A stretch of DNA of 64,000 nucleotides, taken from positions 1 through 64,000 of the forward strand of contig SUYL01000002.1 of assembly GCA_015060445.1 (NCBI GenBank), in the 5' to 3' direction. Each line of letters opens with the position of its first letter. Within the stretch, counting starts at the first letter, position 1. Source of the DNA: Bacteroidales bacterium (GTDB lineage Bacteria; Bacteroidota; Bacteroidia; Bacteroidales; UBA932). This document shows positions 27,618-36,714 of this stretch, piece by piece. Below the pieces are notes generated by a model that saw nothing but the letters and a program-made list of their open reading frames with translations, made no database searches and was not told the DNA's origin. Position numbers and translations under genes: made by a program.

Positions 27618-28520
27618 ATGAGAGAGTTGATTTCAAAGGAGGAGTGTTTTTGGCATTTGTGTACACCTGGTGAGTTGTCGGGAGTATTATTCAGAACAAA
27701 GGCAGATTATGTATTTGGGATGAATATGATTGGATTGCTTGCAGCAATTTTCTGGGACAGGTTGAAGATTTATACGTTTCAGATTATGAGCAATCATTTT
27801 CACTTCATTATTTGTGGGGAGAAGGATGAGGTTCTCCTTTTTTATTCAGAGTTGTACAGACGTCTGAAAAAGTTTCTTGTCATGGAGGGCCGGTTTTCCG
27901 ATATTAAGGGATTTACTTATAAGTTGATTAAAATAACTGATTTGGTATATCTGAGGAATGTTATTGCATATGTAAACCGGAATGGGTATCTGGTAGATAT
28001 GAATTATACTCCATTTTCATATCCATGGGGCGCAAACCGGTTTTTCTTTTCTATGCTGCATGAGTATGAATGCAAGTTGCAGTTAAGTCTGCATAAAATA
28101 CCGGTAAATGAAAAAAGGAGGATGTTCCATTCTCATTTCAATAAATTTCCTCAATGCTTTTATTTGATAGACCAATTTGTGTCCCCCCTCTCATATATTC
28201 CCATATCAGATGTTGAGGGTTTGTTCAAAAGTGCGCACCATTATTATTCTCTGGTTTCACGAAGAGTGGAGAGTTTTTCTGATATTGCAAAAGAGCAGGC
28301 TGATAAAATAGTATACACAGATGAAGAGTTGTCGGCGGTAATGTATTCCTTTTCAATGGACAAGTTCAATCAGAAACCCCTACAACTTGACAAGGAGGGA
28401 AAACTGGTGGTGGCAAAAGTTCTGCATTTTAACTATAATGCCAATAATCAGCAGATCAGGCGACTTTTAAGATTGGATGCAGATATCCTAAATTCACTGT
28501 TCCCCCCTTCCCGACGGTAA
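27618..28520 (+). CDS. REP-associated tyrosine transposase (RAYT, Y1/IS200-like)
   Basis: About 300 residues from the ATG at 27618, which gives MRELISKEECFWHLCTPGE; longer starts at 27585 or a TTG are possible. The HUH motif is HFHF in YTFQIMSNHFHFIICGEKDEV. The likely catalytic Tyr lies in LRNVIAYVNRNGYLVDMNYTPFSYPWG, which also has the conserved YPWG. The C-terminal part ends in a helix-turn-helix-like stretch (NNQQIRRLLRLDADILNSLF). RAYTs are single-copy, domesticated relatives of IS200/IS605 transposases that bind and cleave REP hairpins. Here the gene is bracketed by hairpin arrays, the classical RAYT-REP arrangement. Confidence 0.85.
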   Translation: MRELISKEECFWHLCTPGELSGVLFRTKADYVFGMNMIGLLAAIFWDRLKIYTFQIMSNHFHFIICGEKDEVLLFYSELYRRLKKFLVMEGRFSDIKGFTYKLIKITDLVYLRNVIAYVNRNGYLVDMNYTPFSYPWGANRFFFSMLHEYECKLQLSLHKIPVNEKRRMFHSHFNKFPQCFYLIDQFVSPLSYIPISDVEGLFKSAHHYYSLVSRRVESFSDIAKEQADKIVYTDEELSAVMYSFSMDKFNQKPLQLDKEGKLVVAKVLHFNYNANNQQIRRLLRLDADILNSLFPPSRR

Positions 28521-28539
28521 ATCCCAAGGAGGGATGGGG

Positions 28540-28880
28540 CATTTGTCACAGATTGCGGGGTTCCCGTGACAACTAAGGTGCGTAGAGGGGCATTTGTCGC
28601 AGATTGCGTGGTTCCGGTGACAACTAAGGTGCGCAGAGGGGCATTTGTCACAGATTGCGGGGTTCCCGTGACAACTAAGGTGCGTAGAGGGGCATTTGTC
28701 ACAGATTGCGTGGTTCCGGTGACAACTAAGGTGCGCAGAGGGGCATTTGTCACAGATTGTGGGGTTCCCGTGACAACTGGGGGTACGCAGAGGGGCATTT
28801 GTCACAGATTGTGGGGTTCCTGTGACAACTGAGGTGTGCTGGGGTGCGCTGGGGTGTGCTGGGATGCGCAGAGGGGTGTC
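28540..28880 (+). repeat. REP-like hairpin array, right of the RAYT gene (6 units)
   Basis: Units start at 28540, 28591, 28642, 28693, 28744 and 28796, so the period is 51 bp (once 52). Each has TTGTCAC (once TTGTCGC) then GTGACAA around a loop containing GATTGYGKGGTTCC. Units 1/2 and 3/4 form a duplicated pair of 102 bp differing by one base, so the array grew by pair duplication. It ends in GGTGYGCTGG repeats up to 28880. It is too regular to be unique sequence and lacks spacers, so it is not CRISPR. Confidence 0.88.
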
Positions 28881-28891
28881 AGGAAAGAAAT

Positions 28892-28920
28892 ATCCCCGCA
28901 AGAGGAGATCTGGCGGGGAT
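28892..28920. terminator. Terminator between repeat array and dmpA-like gene
   Basis: A perfect 8-bp stem ATCCCCGC/GCGGGGAT with a 13-nt loop followed by TTTG. Confidence 0.6.
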
Positions 28921-28960
28921 TTTGTGTTATATGCCTGCGTTGTGTGCAGGATGAGGTGTT

Positions 28961-30103
28961 TTATTTGTTCCGGTCTTTAAGCATTTCAAGGACTTTCTCA
29001 ACAGGAAGAGCCTCTACAACTTTACCTTTGTAGCCTTTAGTGGTTGTAGCCATGAACATTGAGTTCCAGAGTGCCTCTGCAGTTGCCTCTATGGTTGCTG
29101 CAAAAATTGATGACATCTCTCCGTTGTCGAGCACGGTCTGGGTGTGCAATTTTTTGCCGTCTTTGATTAAGTTTTCTGGGGCAACAGAGAGGGCAATTAC
29201 GTAGTCTCCGCTACCGTTTGAGGCAATGCCGCCTGTTTTGGCCAAGCCCATCATTGCCCTTTTTGCAACTCTCTCAAGATTGCGGGCATCTATAGGGGCG
29301 TTTGTGATAACAACCATCATGCAAGATCCGTCTGCGGTTTTTGCCTGAGGGATTACGTGGTTCTTGAATGAGTATTCGTTAAGTTTCTGGCCAACCTGTA
29401 CTCCGTCTATCTCAAGGATTCCGCCGTAGTTTGACTGTACAATTACACCTACAGTATATCCGCCAAGAGACTCGGGAAGAACTCTTGAAGAGGTTCCAAT
29501 GCCCCCTTTGAAGTTGAATGCTACTGTACCTGTACCGGCACCTACACACCCTTGTTCTACAGGACCTGGTTTTGCATTTGCAAGGGCTTGAAGCACTATT
29601 TCAGGTGTTACATAGCGTTGCTGTATTTTGTTTAGACCGCCGTCGTTGGTCTCTCCTACTACTGCGTTTACAGACCTTACATTTTCATTGCCAGGCTGTT
29701 GTAGTGTGTATGAGATAAGTCCATCTATACCGGCAGCAACGTTGAGGGTGTTTGTGAGTACTATTGGGGTTTCAATGTTGCCAAGTTCCTGAACCTGAGT
29801 TACACCGGCAAGTTTTCCAAAACCATTTCCAGCATATATTGCAGCCGGAATCTTATTTCTGAATATATTTCCCTGGTGAGGGATGATTGCAGTTACACCT
29901 GTACGGATGCTGTCTCCCTCAATGCAGGTTACCTGCCCAACGGTTACGCCTGGTACATCTGTGATTGCATTGTTTTTACCAGTTTCAAATATTCCAATAG
30001 GGAATCCGTGTTCCCTTAGGGTTTTTTGCTGTGCTGATGCTTCTGTACCATTAAGTGCAAAAGCCAGAGCAATGGCGATAATGGGTAATTTTTTTATAGT
30101 CAT
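28961..30103 (-). CDS. P1 (S58) family aminopeptidase DmpA-like
   Basis: 380 residues with a signal peptide ending EASAQQ. The S58 fold is recognised by NAITDVPGVTVGQVTC, TGVTAIIPH, AIYAGNGFGKLAGVTQVQELGNIETPIVLTNTL, VVGETNDGGLN and the autocleavage/nucleophile region GTGTVAFNFKGGIGTSSR. Members are self-processing N-terminal-nucleophile peptidases acting on short or D-/beta-amino-acid peptides. Here the signal peptide puts it in the periplasm. It is divergent from hflX, with both promoters in a 73-bp gap. Confidence 0.88.
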   Translation of the reverse strand: MTIKKLPIIAIALAFALNGTEASAQQKTLREHGFPIGIFETGKNNAITDVPGVTVGQVTCIEGDSIRTGVTAIIPHQGNIFRNKIPAAIYAGNGFGKLAGVTQVQELGNIETPIVLTNTLNVAAGIDGLISYTLQQPGNENVRSVNAVVGETNDGGLNKIQQRYVTPEIVLQALANAKPGPVEQGCVGAGTGTVAFNFKGGIGTSSRVLPESLGGYTVGVIVQSNYGGILEIDGVQVGQKLNEYSFKNHVIPQAKTADGSCMMVVITNAPIDARNLERVAKRAMMGLAKTGGIASNGSGDYVIALSVAPENLIKDGKKLHTQTVLDNGEMSSIFAATIEATAEALWNSMFMATTTKGYKGKVVEALPVEKVLEMLKDRNK

Positions 30104-30126
30104 CGGGATAAAGATTTATATTTATA

Positions 30127-30147
30127 CAAATATAGTTTTTACTTTTG
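30127..30147. promoter_or_regulatory. Divergent -7 elements for dmpA-like gene and hflX
   Basis: CAAATATA at 30127-30134 reads TATATTTG on the minus strand (dmpA-like gene). TACTTTTG at 30140-30147 on the plus strand serves hflX. Both match TAnnTTTG. The -33 elements are not clear. Confidence 0.45.
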
Positions 30148-30176
30148 TAGTTTGTAAGTATAGAGTGAAATTTTTT

Positions 30177-31340
30177 ATGGAGAGAGCAATTTTTGTAAGT
30201 GTCATTACCCCCAATAACACAGAGGAACAGGTAAACGAGTATTTGGATGAGTTGCAGTTTCTTGCCGAGACTGCAGGTGCCATAGGTGAGAAAAGGTTTG
30301 TGCAAAGGGTAGACAGACCAAATTCAAAGACATACGTTGGAAGCGGTAAACTGGAGGAGATTAAAGCATATATTGTTGAGAATGAAATACCGCTTGTGAT
30401 TTTTGATGATGAACTCTCCCCATCGCAGTTGAGGAACCTGGAGAGGGAACTTGAGTGCCGCATTTTGGACAGGACCAATCTGATCCTTGACATTTTTGCA
30501 CAGAGGGCAAAGACAGCCTATGCAAAGACACAGGTTGAACTGGCCCAGTACCAGTATTTGCTCCCAAGACTTACCAGAATGTGGACGCACCTTGAGAGAC
30601 AGAGAGGTGGTATTGGTATGAGGGGACCTGGAGAGAGCCAGATTGAGACCGACCGCCGAATTATTCTTGACAAGATAAGCCGCCTTAAGGAGCAGTTGAA
30701 GAAGATTGACAAGCAGATGGCCTCTCAAAGGGGAAACAGGGGCAATATGGTCAGGATTTCCCTTGTTGGATATACCAATGTTGGAAAAAGCACTTTAATG
30801 AATCTTCTGGCAAAAAGTGAAGTTTTTGCTGAGAACAAACTTTTTGCAACATTGGATACCACAGTAAGGAAAGTTGTTATTGAGAATGTCCCTTTTCTTT
30901 TGAGTGATACTGTAGGTTTCATCAGAAAATTGCCTCACCAGTTGGTTGAGTCTTTCAAGAGTACGCTGGATGAAGTGAGGGAGGCAGATATCCTTATGCA
31001 TGTTGTGGATATATCCCATCCAAATTTTGAGGAGCAGATAAAAGTTGTAAAGAATACCCTGCAGGAGATAGGTGCAGGAAAGAAACCTACTTTTATGGTA
31101 TTCAATAAAATTGATGCTTATAAATATGTGGAGCAGGATGAGTTTGACCTTGGTCCCAAGAAAAGGGAGAACTATTCTCTTGAGGAACTGAAAAATTCAT
31201 GGATGTACAAGGAGAATACACCTGCCATCTTCATTTCTGCAAAGGAGAAACTGCATATAGACAAACTCCGCAATGATCTGTACAAGATGGTTGCAGAGAT
31301 ACATGCAGGCCGTTATCCTTTTGACAATTTCCTTTGGTAG
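30177..31340 (+). CDS. hflX: Ribosome-splitting GTPase HflX
   Basis: 387 residues from ATG 30177; the frame is open further upstream, but MERAIFVSV fits the family. The HflX N-terminal domain (RPNSKTYVGSGKLEEIK, VIFDDELSPSQLRNLE, ILDRTNLILDIFAQRAKTAYAKTQVELAQYQYLLPRL) precedes a helical linker with the RGGIGMRGPGESQIETDRR motif. The G domain has GYTNVGKSTLMN (G1), DTVGFIRKLPHQLVESF (G3) and FNKIDAY (G4). HflX separates stalled ribosomal subunits under stress. Confidence 0.95.
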   Translation: MERAIFVSVITPNNTEEQVNEYLDELQFLAETAGAIGEKRFVQRVDRPNSKTYVGSGKLEEIKAYIVENEIPLVIFDDELSPSQLRNLERELECRILDRTNLILDIFAQRAKTAYAKTQVELAQYQYLLPRLTRMWTHLERQRGGIGMRGPGESQIETDRRIILDKISRLKEQLKKIDKQMASQRGNRGNMVRISLVGYTNVGKSTLMNLLAKSEVFAENKLFATLDTTVRKVVIENVPFLLSDTVGFIRKLPHQLVESFKSTLDEVREADILMHVVDISHPNFEEQIKVVKNTLQEIGAGKKPTFMVFNKIDAYKYVEQDEFDLGPKKRENYSLEELKNSWMYKENTPAIFISAKEKLHIDKLRNDLYKMVAEIHAGRYPFDNFLW

Positions 31341-31345
31341 AATTT

Positions 31346-32137
31346 TTATTGCCCAATGAAATCCGCTATTGCCTCAACAACTTTTTCTGGTTCCTCTATG
31401 AAAGAGTTGTGACCTGTACCAGGTATGACAACGGCTTTAACGTTAGGGAACTCCCCTATCAGGTTTTCGCGGACCTCTGTAGAGATGAACTTGTCTTCTG
31501 TACCGAAGATGAACATTGCCCTCTGCTGACTGGCAAGTACCTCTTTTGTATCACTTCTCTCCATCATTCCCTTTATGCAGGCTATGATGCCGTTAGGGTC
31601 ATGTGTTTCAGATATCTCTACGGTTTCTTCTATTTTTTCGTCAAATTTTCTCAAATTTGCGGGTGCATACATATTCGGGATGCTCAAGGCTGCGAGACTG
31701 CCCAGTTTTGATTTGCGGATAAGTTCAATTTCCCTCTCTCTGCCCTCTTTTTTGTCGGGGCTGTCGGCAAATGGAGTTGAGTTGAGGAGAATTACCCCCT
31801 TGAAGAGTTCCGGGTAATGTTTGATGCAATTTTGGGCAACATAGCCACCCATTGAATGTCCTGCTACCCATGCATCTGCAATTTCATTTTTCTTAAGTAT
31901 ATCAGCAACAACACCGGCACAGAACTGCATAGAGTTTATCTCTTTGTCTGATCCCGACAATCCGTGACCAGGAAGGTCTATTGCAATCACTCTGTATCTT
32001 TTTTCAAGTTTCTCTATAAGTTCATTGAAAATATACAATGTTTCAAGATATCCATGTAGAAGTACTATGGTGCTCTCCCCTTTCTTTGTGTCAAGTATGT
32101 GAACAGGTATTCCGTTTGAAATTGCAAAATATTCCAT
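31346..32137 (-). CDS. Alpha/beta-hydrolase
   Basis: 263 residues. Oxyanion HGYLE near residue 28, AIDLPGHGLSG, nucleophile elbow GHSMGG (Ser near residue 95), acid region IFGTEDKFIS and the catalytic His in GTGHNSFIEEPEKV. It has no signal peptide, so it is cytoplasmic. The fold covers esterases, C-C hydrolases and others, and no specific substrate is indicated. It is convergent with hflX, only 5 bp apart, and no terminator is seen between them. Confidence 0.85.
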   Translation of the reverse strand: MEYFAISNGIPVHILDTKKGESTIVLLHGYLETLYIFNELIEKLEKRYRVIAIDLPGHGLSGSDKEINSMQFCAGVVADILKKNEIADAWVAGHSMGGYVAQNCIKHYPELFKGVILLNSTPFADSPDKKEGREREIELIRKSKLGSLAALSIPNMYAPANLRKFDEKIEETVEISETHDPNGIIACIKGMMERSDTKEVLASQQRAMFIFGTEDKFISTEVRENLIGEFPNVKAVVIPGTGHNSFIEEPEKVVEAIADFIGQ

Positions 32138-32163
32138 ATAATCCCTTTTAATGCAAATATAAC

Positions 32164-32193
32164 AAAAAAGGCTACTGAAAAGTAGCCTTTTTT
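32164..32193. terminator. Terminator of tonB gene
   Basis: A perfect 13-bp stem AAAAAAGGCTACT/AGTAGCCTTTTTT with a GAAA tetraloop. It lies just past the tonB stop on the minus strand. Confidence 0.88.
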
Positions 32194-32212
32194 TGTTTAT
32201 TTTTATTTGTTG

Positions 32213-32905
32213 TTATCTCAAGTTAAATACAACTGGGAAAGTATATTTTACTTTTACAGGTTTGTTTCTCTGCATACCTGGTTTCCATTTTGGTGAACTT
32301 GATACTACGCGAACAGCCTCTTTATCCAAAGATGAGTCAACACCTCTAAGAACTTTAACGTTTGTTACGCTACCGTCTGTATCAATGGTAAACTGAAGAG
32401 TTACACGGCCCTGAACACCATTCTCTTTAGCAATCTCAGGATATACAATCTTGCTGAATACCCATTTTGTAAATGCGTTTGCATCTTTACCCTGGAATGT
32501 TGGTTTCTGCTCTACAATTGCAAAAGGAATTTCCTCTTCAACCTCTTCCTCTTCTACCTGCTCTACAACGTAGTCTTTAATCTCAACTCCAAGAGAAGCG
32601 TCATCCTCAGTTGAAATAAGAAAATCGTCATCTACTTTAATGTCATCATCTACAATGTCAATAACGTCTGACATAACTGGCTCCTTTGGTACTTCTGGTG
32701 GAGGCAACTGCTCTTCCTGTGTAATTGGAACTTGCTCTTCCTCAATTACAACTGCTGTTTCTTCCTCAAGGATACTTACTGAAGTCTCTGTAGTACTCCA
32801 TTCAAATGCGCCTAGGACGATAAGCAATGCTACAATCAGTCCTATTTCCGTGAACAACAATTTTTTGTTCTGCAAATTGGCTTTAGGTGATTTCTTTATT
32901 TCCAT
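32213..32905 (-). CDS. tonB: Energy transducer TonB
   Basis: 230 residues. A cytoplasmic Lys-rich start (MEIKKSPKANLQNKK) is followed by one transmembrane helix (EIGLIVALLIVLGAFEW) and a Glu/Val/Pro-rich periplasmic linker. The C-terminal TonB domain has FTKWVFSKIVYPEIAKENGVQGRVTLQFTIDTDGSVTNVKVLRGVDSSLDKEAVRVV and ends KVKYTFPVVFNLR. TonB transmits proton-motive force to SusC-type receptors like the one at the window start. No exbB/exbD genes are adjacent. Confidence 0.92.
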   Translation of the reverse strand: MEIKKSPKANLQNKKLLFTEIGLIVALLIVLGAFEWSTTETSVSILEEETAVVIEEEQVPITQEEQLPPPEVPKEPVMSDVIDIVDDDIKVDDDFLISTEDDASLGVEIKDYVVEQVEEEEVEEEIPFAIVEQKPTFQGKDANAFTKWVFSKIVYPEIAKENGVQGRVTLQFTIDTDGSVTNVKVLRGVDSSLDKEAVRVVSSSPKWKPGMQRNKPVKVKYTFPVVFNLR

Positions 32906-33060
32906 TTTATTAAGTATTTCGTGTGTAAAGCGGTTGTAAAATTAGTAAATTATTTACAATTACGCATAAAAATTGTTAATAAATTATCATCTATTTACGT
33001 AAATAACAGATAGTCAAACCTTTAAAAAATCCATTTTTTATACTACAGATGTTAATAAAA

Positions 33061-33094
33061 TAGGGTTTTTACAGTCAGTACTGCAAAAACCCTA
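33061..33094 (-). terminator. Probable terminator of mdh
   Basis: The stem AGGGTTTTT/AAAAACCCT encloses a loop of about 14 nt and is followed on the minus strand by an AT-rich T-containing tract. Confidence 0.55.
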
Positions 33095-33126
33095 CCAAAT
33101 TTCTGTAGAATTGGAATATCCTTGTA

Positions 33127-34074
33127 TTACTTCTGAAGAATATTCATTTCATATAGAATATTGTTTGTCTTTCTGGTTGCATCAGCACTCTTCTGGAACA
33201 ACTCCATCTCCTCTGCATTAAGTTTGTATTTTACAACTTTCTCGCAGCCTTTCTTGCCTATAAGAGCAGGTACACCAATACATATATCCTCCTGGCCGTA
33301 CTCACCGTCCAATGCTACGCAGCAAGGATATACTTTTTTCTCATCCATTACAATTGCTTTTACAAGAACTGCAGCAGATGCACCTGGTGCGTACCATGCA
33401 GAAGTTCCCAAAAGTTTTGTAAGGGTAGCACCACCTACCATTGTGTCGGCAACAACCTGCTCAGCAACTTTCTTTGAAAGAAGTTCTTTAACAGGAATTC
33501 CTCTGTAGTTTGCGAATCTTATTAGAGGAATCATTGTTGTGTCGCCGTGGCCTCCAATAACCATACCTTCAATGTCGCTTGCTGGAGCCTTAAGCGCTTT
33601 GCTCAAGAAATATTGGAAACGGCTGCTGTCAAGGATTCCGCCCATACCAATAACTCTATTCTTAGGAAGTCCTGTTTTCTTTAGAGTAAGGTATGTCATA
33701 GGGTCCATAGGATTTGAAACAATTACCAGGATTGCTTTAGGTGAGTATTTAAGTACATTCTCAACAACGCTGCTTACTATACCTGCATTAACACCAATAA
33801 GTTCCTCTCTTGTCATACCTGGTTTTCTAGGAAGACCTGAAGTTACTACTACTACATCAGAATTGGCTGTTGCTTTGTAGTCATTGGTTACACCTGTTAC
33901 TTTTGTATCAAATTTGTAAAGGTTGGCAGTCTGCATCATATCCATTGCCTTGCCCTCAGATACGCCCTCTTTAATGTCTAAAAGAACAATCTCTGAACAG
34001 AATTTCATGTGCAGCATTGCATTTGCACAAGTGGCACCAACGTTACCGGCGCCAATTACACTAACTTTAGCCAT
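33127..34074 (-). CDS. mdh: Malate dehydrogenase
   Basis: 315 residues of the LDH-like MDH type. NAD-binding VIGAGNVGATCANAM (residues 5-19), the NAD-specific acidic LLDIKEG, SGLPRKPGMTREELI (substrate-binding mobile loop), IVSNPMDPMTYL, GMGGILDSSRF and the catalytic GGHGDTTMIPLI (His). It interconverts malate and oxaloacetate and feeds the reductive branch towards fumarate, which FrdAB reduces. The gene is monocistronic, divergent from ybeY. Confidence 0.95.
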   Translation of the reverse strand: MAKVSVIGAGNVGATCANAMLHMKFCSEIVLLDIKEGVSEGKAMDMMQTANLYKFDTKVTGVTNDYKATANSDVVVVTSGLPRKPGMTREELIGVNAGIVSSVVENVLKYSPKAILVIVSNPMDPMTYLTLKKTGLPKNRVIGMGGILDSSRFQYFLSKALKAPASDIEGMVIGGHGDTTMIPLIRFANYRGIPVKELLSKKVAEQVVADTMVGGATLTKLLGTSAWYAPGASAAVLVKAIVMDEKKVYPCCVALDGEYGQEDICIGVPALIGKKGCEKVVKYKLNAEEMELFQKSADATRKTNNILYEMNILQK

Positions 34075-34116
34075 AATAATTATTTTAAAGGTTTTGTATT
34101 TGATTTCTAAGTTCTA

Positions 34117-34144
34117 ACTTTGTCGCTAAAACATAGCAAAGTTA
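34117..34144. promoter_or_regulatory. Divergent mdh/ybeY promoter elements
   Basis: TAACTTTG occurs once on the plus strand (about 34117-34124, towards ybeY) and once as CAAAGTTA (about 34137-34144), which reads TAACTTTG on the minus strand towards mdh. Both match TAnnTTTG. They form a near-palindromic pair. Confidence 0.45.
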
Positions 34145-34173
34145 TTAAACTTTGTTAACATTAGCACATAATT

Positions 34174-34602
34174 ATGATCAGATTTTATAATAAGGACATC
34201 AAATTTGTTTTAACGGACAAACTTATCCTTAAAAAGTGGATAAAGGAGGTTGTTGTCTCATATAACTGCAGGGTAGGGGACATAAATGTCATCTTGTGTG
34301 ATGACCCATCAATTCTTGAGATAAACAGGCAGTTCCTTGGACATGATTACTATACTGATATTATTACTTTTGACTACACAGAGGAGGAAACTATAAACGG
34401 AGAACTTTATATCAGCATTGATACTGTAAAGGAGAATGCCGTTGAATATGGGCAAGATTTTCCCGACGAACTCCACCGTGTGATCATTCATGGTGTATTG
34501 CATTTGTGCGGGTTGGATGACCATTGCCCGGAGGATGTAGAGCAGATGAGGCAGGCTGAGGACTCGGCGCTGGCCAGACTTCATGTACTTTTGAATAATT
34601 AA
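34174..34602 (+). CDS. ybeY: Endoribonuclease YbeY
   Basis: 142 residues. The zinc-binding/catalytic motif is in [14 protein letters not shown]: His106, His110 and a third ligand at Asp116 or His117. Upstream are [22 protein letters not shown] and [15 protein letters not shown], typical of UPF0054. YbeY takes part in 16S rRNA 3' maturation and ribosome quality control. It lies 10 bp before mnmG on the same strand, so these two RNA-modification/maturation genes are probably co-transcribed. Confidence 0.93.
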   Translation: MIRFYNKDIKFVLTDKLILKKWIKEVVVSYNCRVGDINVILCDDPSILEINRQFLGHDYYTDIITFDYTEEETINGELYISIDTVKENAVEYGQDFPDELHRVIIHGVLHLCGLDDHCPEDVEQMRQAEDSALARLHVLLNN

Positions 34603-34612
34603 ATTTTGTGCA

Positions 34613-36616
34613 ATGAAGAGAGATTTTGATGTAATTGTAGTAGGGGCGGGCCATGCGGGATGTGAAGCGGCTGCAGCAGCGGCCAAGATGGGGAAGAAGA
34701 CTCTGCTTGTAACAATGGATATGAACAAGATTGCCCAGATGTCCTGCAACCCTGCCATAGGTGGAATTGCAAAAGGGCAGATTGTTAGGGAGATTGATGC
34801 ATTGGGAGGCTGTTCTGCCCTTGTAACTGATGCGAGCACCATACAGTTCAGGATGCTTAACAGATCAAAAGGGCCGGCAATGTGGAGTCCCCGTGCGCAA
34901 TGTGACAGGGTATATTACTCTTTCAATTGGCGCTATATTCTTGAAAATACTCCAAATCTCTCTATTTGGCAAGATGTGGTAAATTCGTTAATACTTGAGG
35001 ATGAGGAGGTTAGAGGTGTTTTAACGGTTTTGGGTGCAAAATTTACAGCCGCCAAGGTGGTAATTACTGCAGGAACGTTTCTAAACGGCAAATTATTTAT
35101 AGGAAAAGAGACTACAGAAGGTGGCAGGGTAGGGGAGTTGTCTTCTTACGGTGTTACTGAGCAGTTGGTTTCGTTGGGGATAGAAAGCGGCAGGATGAAG
35201 ACCGGTACCCCGCCAAGAATAGATGCCCGTTCCATTGATTTTTCAAAACTTGAGAGGCAGCCGGGAGATCAGTCGCCCGCCAGGTTTACTTTTCTGAATA
35301 TCCCTTCACCTATACAGAATGGTGTGGCTCAAATGAGTTGTTACATGGTTCATACCAATCCAACTGTTCATGATATTCTTAAGGGAGGTTTCAAAGACTC
35401 TCCACTTTTTTCCGGGAAAATTCACGGTATAGGACCCAGATATTGCCCGAGTATAGAGGACAAGTTAAAGACATTTGAAGGGAAAGATTCACATCAATTA
35501 TTTTTGGAGCCTGAAGGTTGGAATACTCACGAGTATTATCTGCAAGGATTTTCATCATCTCTACCATACTCGGTTCAGATGGAGGCTTTGAGAAATATCA
35601 AAGGGATGGAACAGGTGGAAATATTCAGACCAGCTTATGCTGTAGAATATGATTATTTTCCACCAACACAACTCAAGCATACACTGGAGTGCAAGAATCT
35701 AAAGGGGTTGTATATGGCTGGCCAGGTTAATGGAACTACTGGTTACGAGGAGGCGGCCGCGCAGGGTCTCATGGCCGGCATAAATGCCGCACTCTCTTGT
35801 GATGGAAAAGAACCGTTTATTCTTAAGAGGGATCAGGCTTATATAGGGGTGCTTATAGATGACCTGGTAACTAAAGGTGTTGACGAACCTTATAGAATGT
35901 TTACCTCAAGGGCCGAGTACCGTATTCTTTTGAGACAGGACAACGCTGATATGAGACTAACATCCTTGGGCTATAAGATAGGGCTGGTTTCAGAGGACAG
36001 AATGCGTCTTGTTGAGAGCAAGTACTCTGCAATAGGAGAGATGACAGAACTTTTTGACAATACCTCTGCAGAGCCTGGTAAAGTGAATGGTTTCCTTGAG
36101 GCAAGCAATTCTGCTCCACTTTCACAAAAGAGGAGATTGTCTGAATTGCTTTCACGTCCGCAGATTTCAATTAAACCACTTCTGGATGTTATTCCACAGA
36201 AGGGTGAGATTTGTGGTGTTATAGAAAATGTCTGCAATTGTTCACCTATGAACAAGAGTTTCAATAATGCCTCTTTAAGCACAAAGCATTATTTGGAATT
36301 ACCCTATCAGACTCCTACAAATGGATTCACAGAGCAGGCGTACAGTATTCTTCCCGACGAACTTCTGGAGAGTGTAGAGATTGCTGTAAAATACAGAGGT
36401 TACATTCAAAGGGAGCAGAGGATTGCCGACAAGATTCTTAAACTTGAAAATGTAGTTATTCCAGATAATTTTGATTTTCTTAAGGTGACATCCCTATCCA
36501 TTGAGAGCAGACAAAAACTTATGAAGCACCGCCCTACCACAATAGCGCAGGCTTCGAGGATACCGGGAGTTTCGCCGGCAGATGTTTCTGTATTGCTTGT
36601 GTATTTTGGAAGATAA
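34613..36616 (+). CDS. mnmG: tRNA uridine-5-carboxymethylaminomethyl modification enzyme MnmG (GidA)
   Basis: 667 residues, rather longer than the usual 620-630. FAD motif [26 protein letters not shown] (residues 5-30), [24 protein letters not shown], the family signature [11 protein letters not shown] and [27 protein letters not shown]. The C-terminal GidA-associated helical domain ends with [17 protein letters not shown]. With MnmE it modifies U34 of certain tRNAs. In many bacteria gidA lies near the replication origin, and here a perfect parS site follows 5 bp after the stop. Confidence 0.96.
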   Translation: MKRDFDVIVVGAGHAGCEAAAAAAKMGKKTLLVTMDMNKIAQMSCNPAIGGIAKGQIVREIDALGGCSALVTDASTIQFRMLNRSKGPAMWSPRAQCDRVYYSFNWRYILENTPNLSIWQDVVNSLILEDEEVRGVLTVLGAKFTAAKVVITAGTFLNGKLFIGKETTEGGRVGELSSYGVTEQLVSLGIESGRMKTGTPPRIDARSIDFSKLERQPGDQSPARFTFLNIPSPIQNGVAQMSCYMVHTNPTVHDILKGGFKDSPLFSGKIHGIGPRYCPSIEDKLKTFEGKDSHQLFLEPEGWNTHEYYLQGFSSSLPYSVQMEALRNIKGMEQVEIFRPAYAVEYDYFPPTQLKHTLECKNLKGLYMAGQVNGTTGYEEAAAQGLMAGINAALSCDGKEPFILKRDQAYIGVLIDDLVTKGVDEPYRMFTSRAEYRILLRQDNADMRLTSLGYKIGLVSEDRMRLVESKYSAIGEMTELFDNTSAEPGKVNGFLEASNSAPLSQKRRLSELLSRPQISIKPLLDVIPQKGEICGVIENVCNCSPMNKSFNNASLSTKHYLELPYQTPTNGFTEQAYSILPDELLESVEIAVKYRGYIQREQRIADKILKLENVVIPDNFDFLKVTSLSIESRQKLMKHRPTTIAQASRIPGVSPADVSVLLVYFGR

Positions 36617-36621
36617 TCAGA

Positions 36622-36637
36622 TGTTCCACGTGGAACA
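36622..36637. promoter_or_regulatory. Perfect parS centromere site
   Basis: TGTTCCACGTGGAACA is a perfect 16-bp palindrome matching the conserved chromosomal parS core (TGTTNCACGTGNAACA) bound by ParB/Spo0J. It is in the gap after mnmG. Such sites cluster around bacterial replication origins. Confidence 0.85.
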
Positions 36638-36661
36638 ATTGGCGGATAAATAATTTTGTTA

Positions 36662-36703
36662 AAGGTGTTCTAAATCCTAATAATGAGAATTTTAGAACAC
36701 CTT
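36662..36703. terminator. Bidirectional terminator between mnmG and GNAT gene
   Basis: A perfect 13-bp stem AAGGTGTTCTAAA/TTTAGAACACCTT with a 16-nt loop, between convergent genes. Confidence 0.75.
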
Positions 36704-36714
36704 ACTTTATTTGT

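Noticed and set aside
28540..28880. Regular repeats that could be taken for a CRISPR array
   Set aside because: The 51-bp unit repeats in full with no variable spacers, and no cas genes are near. It is a tandem hairpin array.
28448..28901. Open frames running through the REP-like array on both strands
   Set aside because: They translate the 51-bp repeat (17 codons) over and over, with no start signals or domain.
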